NCBI GenBank assembly: GCA_910578495.1
Contig: CAJTRE010000012.1
Coordinates: 1 to 64,000 of the forward strand
Length of the DNA stretch: 64,000 bases
Source: an uncultured Dorea sp.
GTDB lineage: Bacteria; Bacillota; Clostridia; Lachnospirales; Lachnospiraceae
Direction of reading: 5' to 3'
The number at the start of each line of letters is the position of its first letter. Position 1 is the stretch's first letter. Shown here in pieces: positions 61,770-64,000 of this stretch. The notes under the pieces are model-generated. The model was not told the origin of the DNA. It worked only from the letters and a program-made list of their open reading frames with translations, and ran no database searches. A program made the translations under genes and the position numbers.

Positions 61770-62465
61770 CTAAAGTTTCTCCAGCTTATAGCCGATTCCC
61801 CACACCACTTTCAAGTAACGCGGTTCTTTCGGATTAATTTCAATCTTCTCACGAATATGCCGGATATGGACTGCTACCGTATTATCCACGCCAATGGCGT
61901 CCTCGTTCCATATGTTTTCGTAAATCTGATCGATGGAGAACACTTTCCCCTGATTCTGTATCAATAGTAACAATATATTGTATTCAATCGGTGTAAGTTT
62001 CACTGACTCGCCGTCTACAGTCACTTCTTTCAGATCATCATTGACCATAAGACCGCCTGTAGTAAACACTGCACTATTTCCCGATTCTACCGTACTTCCA
62101 AGCTGTGTATATCTGCGAAGCTGGGATTTCACTCTTGCCACCAGCTCTAGCGGATTAAATGGCTTTGTTACATAGTCGTCTGCTCCCACATTTAATCCTA
62201 AAATCTTGTCTGCATCCTCTGATTTCGCCGATAAAATAATAATCGGTATATTATTCTTCTCTCGAATTTTAAGCGTCGCCCGAATGCCGTCAAGCCTTGG
62301 CATCATTACGTCGATAACAAGAAGGTCCGCACCTTTTTCTTTCAATACCGCCAAAGCTTCTTCACCGTCATAAGCTTTTAGAACTTCATGTCCTTCCTGT
62401 GTCAAATATATGTCGATTGCTTCTACAATCTCTTTGTCATCATCACATACTAATATCTTAGCCAT
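61770..62465 (-). CDS. OmpR-family response regulator
   Basis: The 231-residue regulator has a receiver domain with acidic pair DDD (residues 8-10), phospho-acceptor Asp52 (VIDVMMPRLDG), Lys near 103 (VTKPF), and an OmpR-type winged-helix DNA-binding domain (residues about 130-230). ATG 62465 is preferred over an ORF start at 62492 because GGAGG lies 8 bases upstream. It precedes its histidine kinase in one operon. Upstream are CTTAA elements (about 62500-62545) that could be its own binding sites, but this is not established. Confidence 0.95.
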   Translation of the reverse strand: MAKILVCDDDKEIVEAIDIYLTQEGHEVLKAYDGEEALAVLKEKGADLLVIDVMMPRLDGIRATLKIREKNNIPIIILSAKSEDADKILGLNVGADDYVTKPFNPLELVARVKSQLRRYTQLGSTVESGNSAVFTTGGLMVNDDLKEVTVDGESVKLTPIEYNILLLLIQNQGKVFSIDQIYENIWNEDAIGVDNTVAVHIRHIREKIEINPKEPRYLKVVWGIGYKLEKL

Positions 62466-62693
62466 TTTTATCACCTCCTTTATACTATACAAGATTATCA
62501 GGGAAATTTTAAGGACAAATATTGAAAATTATTAAGATATTATGAATCTTTACCCGATATACTATATTTACAGATACGCCTGCCTTATCGGTGATTCCCT
62601 GCACAGACAGCCACGATTTCACCATTGCATTAATAATAATATCTACCTTGCCGCATACCATAATTTTTTCATCTCGAATTGGAGGGATAGACT

Positions 62694-62766
62694 ATGTCAC
62701 TAACAGGTGAAAACATTTAACGTATACGAACTCAAAAGGGACTAACGCAACCTTGTTTCGTAGACC
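62694..62766 (+). pseudogene. Remnant of an XRE-type HTH regulator
   Basis: ATG 62694 has GGAGG 8 bases upstream. The frame reads MSLTGENI, TAA, then RIRTQKGLTQ, clearly the start of an XRE helix-turn-helix with a stop at codon 9 and loss of the rest. It is a decayed regulator at the mobile-element edge. Confidence 0.7.
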
Positions 62767-62927
62767 TCTTCGGACCAGCGGCCATCATCTTCACCGGCCA
62801 TGCGCTGATATAACAGACAGGATGTGCAATCCAGCTTGCCTGATATATCCATGTATTTTTTGTTTTTCTGAATATAAATTTTGTCGTATTGCATCGTCTT
62901 TTGTTTTTTAATTGCTACCTTTGTCAC
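62742..62927 (-). other. Unassigned 61-codon frame, compositionally distinct
   Basis: The frame encodes a Lys/Gln-rich front, then KLDCTSCLLYQRMAGEDDGRWSEEVYETRLR, split as one segment. The DNA for the latter half (62752-62840) is distinctly richer in G and C than both flanks, so this may be a fragment of a coding gene from a mobile element. I do not recognise it. It has no ribosome site and ends at the XRE remnant. Confidence 0.35.
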
Positions 62928-63006
62928 ACCTTTAGAATTTCCCTTAGAATATGTTATAATACTTATAATTGTGTTGATTTCTCATAAAAAATTTCAAGGA
63001 GGTAAA

Positions 63007-63342
63007 ATGCGAAACTACGAAATCGAAAAACTCATCCGCTCTCTCGGTATTGGAGCTACTTATAGAGGCTATCGATACCTCTGTTATGGTATAGAATTAT
63101 GTCTAAATGACGAAAACTATCTTTTGTCTGTCAGCAAACTTCTGTATCCGCAGATTGCAAAAACGTTTTACACGACTAGTAGCAGCGTGGAACGGGACAT
63201 CCGCACAGCAATCAAAATCTGTTGGGAACGTGGTAACAAGGAACGGCTTCGACAAATCGCCCTGTATCCTTTACTGAAAAAACCTACTTCTGGAGAATTC
63301 TTAGATATTTTGGTCGGTCACGTCCATTGTGCAGCACTTTGA
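63007..63342 (+). CDS. Stand-alone Spo0A C-terminal-domain protein
   Basis: The 111-residue protein matches the DNA-binding domain of Spo0A (IRSLGIGATYRGYRYL, KLLYPQIAKTFYTTSSSVERDIRTAIKICWERG) but has no receiver domain. The recognition-helix region is preserved, so it probably binds a sequence like the 0A box (TGTCGAA) without phosphorylation control. ATG 63007 is 4-5 bases after AAGGAGG. It lies near a tyrosine recombinase and a regulator remnant, so it is likely a mobile-element gene. A hairpin terminator follows. Confidence 0.88.
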   Translation: MRNYEIEKLIRSLGIGATYRGYRYLCYGIELCLNDENYLLSVSKLLYPQIAKTFYTTSSSVERDIRTAIKICWERGNKERLRQIALYPLLKKPTSGEFLDILVGHVHCAAL

Positions 63343-63370
63343 TTCGTGTGTTTTAGGTTTTCATTGTAAC

Positions 63371-63402
63371 TTCTTAAGTTCGTCTTAAGAAATTTTCTAT
63401 TT
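63371..63402 (+). terminator. Terminator after the Spo0A-domain gene
   Basis: TTCTTAAG-ttcgt-CTTAAGAA is a perfect 8-bp stem followed by ATTTTCTATTTCTTTT. Confidence 0.75.
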
Positions 63403-63424
63403 CTTTTATAGTTTTAACATACTT

Positions 63425-63453
63425 TAGACATATTTACCTTTTATACTTATAGT
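63425..63453 (+). promoter_or_regulatory. Promoter of the candidate small RNA
   Basis: TAGACA (63425-63430), 17 bases and TATAGT (63448-63453), with no ORF downstream before the next terminator. Confidence 0.55.
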
Positions 63454-63458
63454 CAGAT

Positions 63459-63593
63459 AGTTGATAAACAAATCACTATCTCCCCCTCATAAAGTATGAA
63501 TATCGGTGGCAGCCGATACACACTTTACTCTCATTCCTTTAGATAACTATAACGAGAAGAACCCGTTAGCCCTTGTGGCCAACGGGTTTTTTC
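63459..63593 (+). ncRNA. Candidate small regulatory RNA with C-rich segment
   Basis: After the promoter lies a short hairpin (TGAT-N6-ATCA), then an unpaired TCCCCCTC (63481-63488), a second hairpin ATCGG-tggcag-CCGAT enclosed by AAAGT/ACTTT (63490-63527), and a terminator AACCCGTT-N13-AACGGGTT followed by six T (63560-63592). The transcript of about 135 bases has no convincing reading frame. C-rich loops in Gram-positive small RNAs often pair with ribosome sites. Function is inferred. Confidence 0.5.
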
Positions 63594-63677
63594 CATTCTT
63601 GTTTTCTGTTTCCGCTCTGCTGGACAGTTTGTGGACAGTTTTTTCTAAAGAAATTTGCACTTTTATTCTCTTTTTTT

Positions 63678-64000
63678 CTATATAATCTCTCGATATAAAT
63701 TTTGTAATTTATCCATTTCTGATTTTGCTTTATCGTCCGTAACATGTGTATACAAATTCAATGTAATTGCAATTGAATAGTGTCCGAGAAATCCTTGCAC
63801 CACTTTCTCTTCAATGCCTGCTTCAAAACACCTTGTCGCAAAAGTATGTCGAAGTGCATGAGGATAAAAATGTGGTATCGGTTCAAAACTTGTCTTATTC
63901 TTCTTTGCGATATTTTCACATTTTTTGTTGATTGCTTTCTCTGTCCCATCCAACGTAACTTGAAATGCCCGTTCAGAAATAGGTTTCCCATTCTTCACAC
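63678..64000 (-). CDS. Tyrosine recombinase, C-terminal part (cut by window edge)
   Basis: The visible 106 residues are the catalytic domain end of a phage/ICE-type integrase. The box II HALRHTFATRCFEAG, then FLGHYSIAITLNLYTHV with the Gly-His pair and the nucleophile Tyr are all present. The frame is open to the window end, so the N-terminal core and arm-binding domains lie beyond 64000. Box II contributes the conserved His and Arg. It probably belongs to the element whose other genes (Spo0A-domain protein, regulator remnant) lie to its left. An attachment site could not be identified. Confidence 0.9.
   Translation of the reverse strand, partial: VKNGKPISERAFQVTLDGTEKAINKKCENIAKKNKTSFEPIPHFYPHALRHTFATRCFEAGIEEKVVQGFLGHYSIAITLNLYTHVTDDKAKSEMDKLQNLYREII

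Noticed and set aside
63629..63652. Direct repeat TGGACAGTTT/TGGACAGTTT as an attachment site
   Set aside because: The two copies are adjacent and short, with no matching partner elsewhere in the window.

Overview
The window looks like a chromosomal segment from a gut Lachnospiraceae-type Firmicute (Clostridium cluster XIVa). The evidence is AT-rich intergenic DNA, strong AGGAGG ribosome sites, several TTG/GTG starts, a bacterial V-type ATPase operon, a DUF1002-like secreted protein, a Bacillus-like holB/ricT/rsmI neighbourhood and many carbohydrate ABC importers. I saw no rRNA, tRNA or CRISPR array.

Layout. 1-8.6 kb: nine-gene V-ATPase operon (minus strand, order G/H-C-I-K-F-E-A-B-D). 8.7-11.2 kb: trmB, a possible small Cys-rich ORF, a thioredoxin-like gene and a secreted DUF1002-type protein. 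11.2-18.5 kb: GH36 alpha-galactosidase, glgB and a 1000-residue TPR / acidic-repeat / P-loop protein. 18.5-19.6 kb: no conventional gene, but a complete-looking minus-strand transcription unit (promoter with dyad, tiny ORFs, terminator). 19.6-23.7 kb: bioY, then an aconitase-family hydratase with its CdaR/PucR-type regulator. 23.75-29 kb: a decaying beta-glucoside-type locus (5'-truncated binding protein, frameshifted permease, intact second permease, GH4 glycosidase, ROK kinase) and an ABC-ATPase fragment. 29.1-30.3 kb: a stand-alone MsmX/UgpC-type sugar-importer ATPase. 30.4-37.3 kb: housekeeping operon pgi, Orn/Lys/Arg decarboxylase, guanylate-kinase-like, holB, ricT, trmN6-like, rsmI. 37.3-39 kb: a membrane protein and mtnN.

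39.1-54.5 kb is the most interesting part: a GntR/LacI-type (LacI) regulator followed by genes matching, in order, Escherichia coli ycjM-N-O-P-Q-R-S-T-U, then two additions, an ADP-ribosylglycohydrolase-fold protein with a C-terminal lectin-like domain and a glycerate kinase. Known E. coli chemistry (YcjM glucosylglycerate phosphorylase; YcjS/YcjR/YcjQ guloside-to-glucoside conversion; YcjT kojibiose phosphorylase; YcjU beta-phosphoglucomutase) makes the glycerate kinase a sensible final step. Two GACAACGTTGTC palindromes lie before ycjM and a degenerate copy before lacI. No ATPase is in the cluster, so the MsmX-type ATPase at 29-30 kb may power it.

54.5-62.5 kb: queT with a structured leader (candidate preQ1 riboswitch), a large membrane-anchored protein, an apparently leaderless methyltransferase and a two-component system. 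62.5-64 kb looks like the edge of a mobile element: an XRE-regulator remnant, a stand-alone Spo0A C-terminal-domain protein, a candidate small RNA with a C-rich segment, and a tyrosine recombinase cut by the window end.
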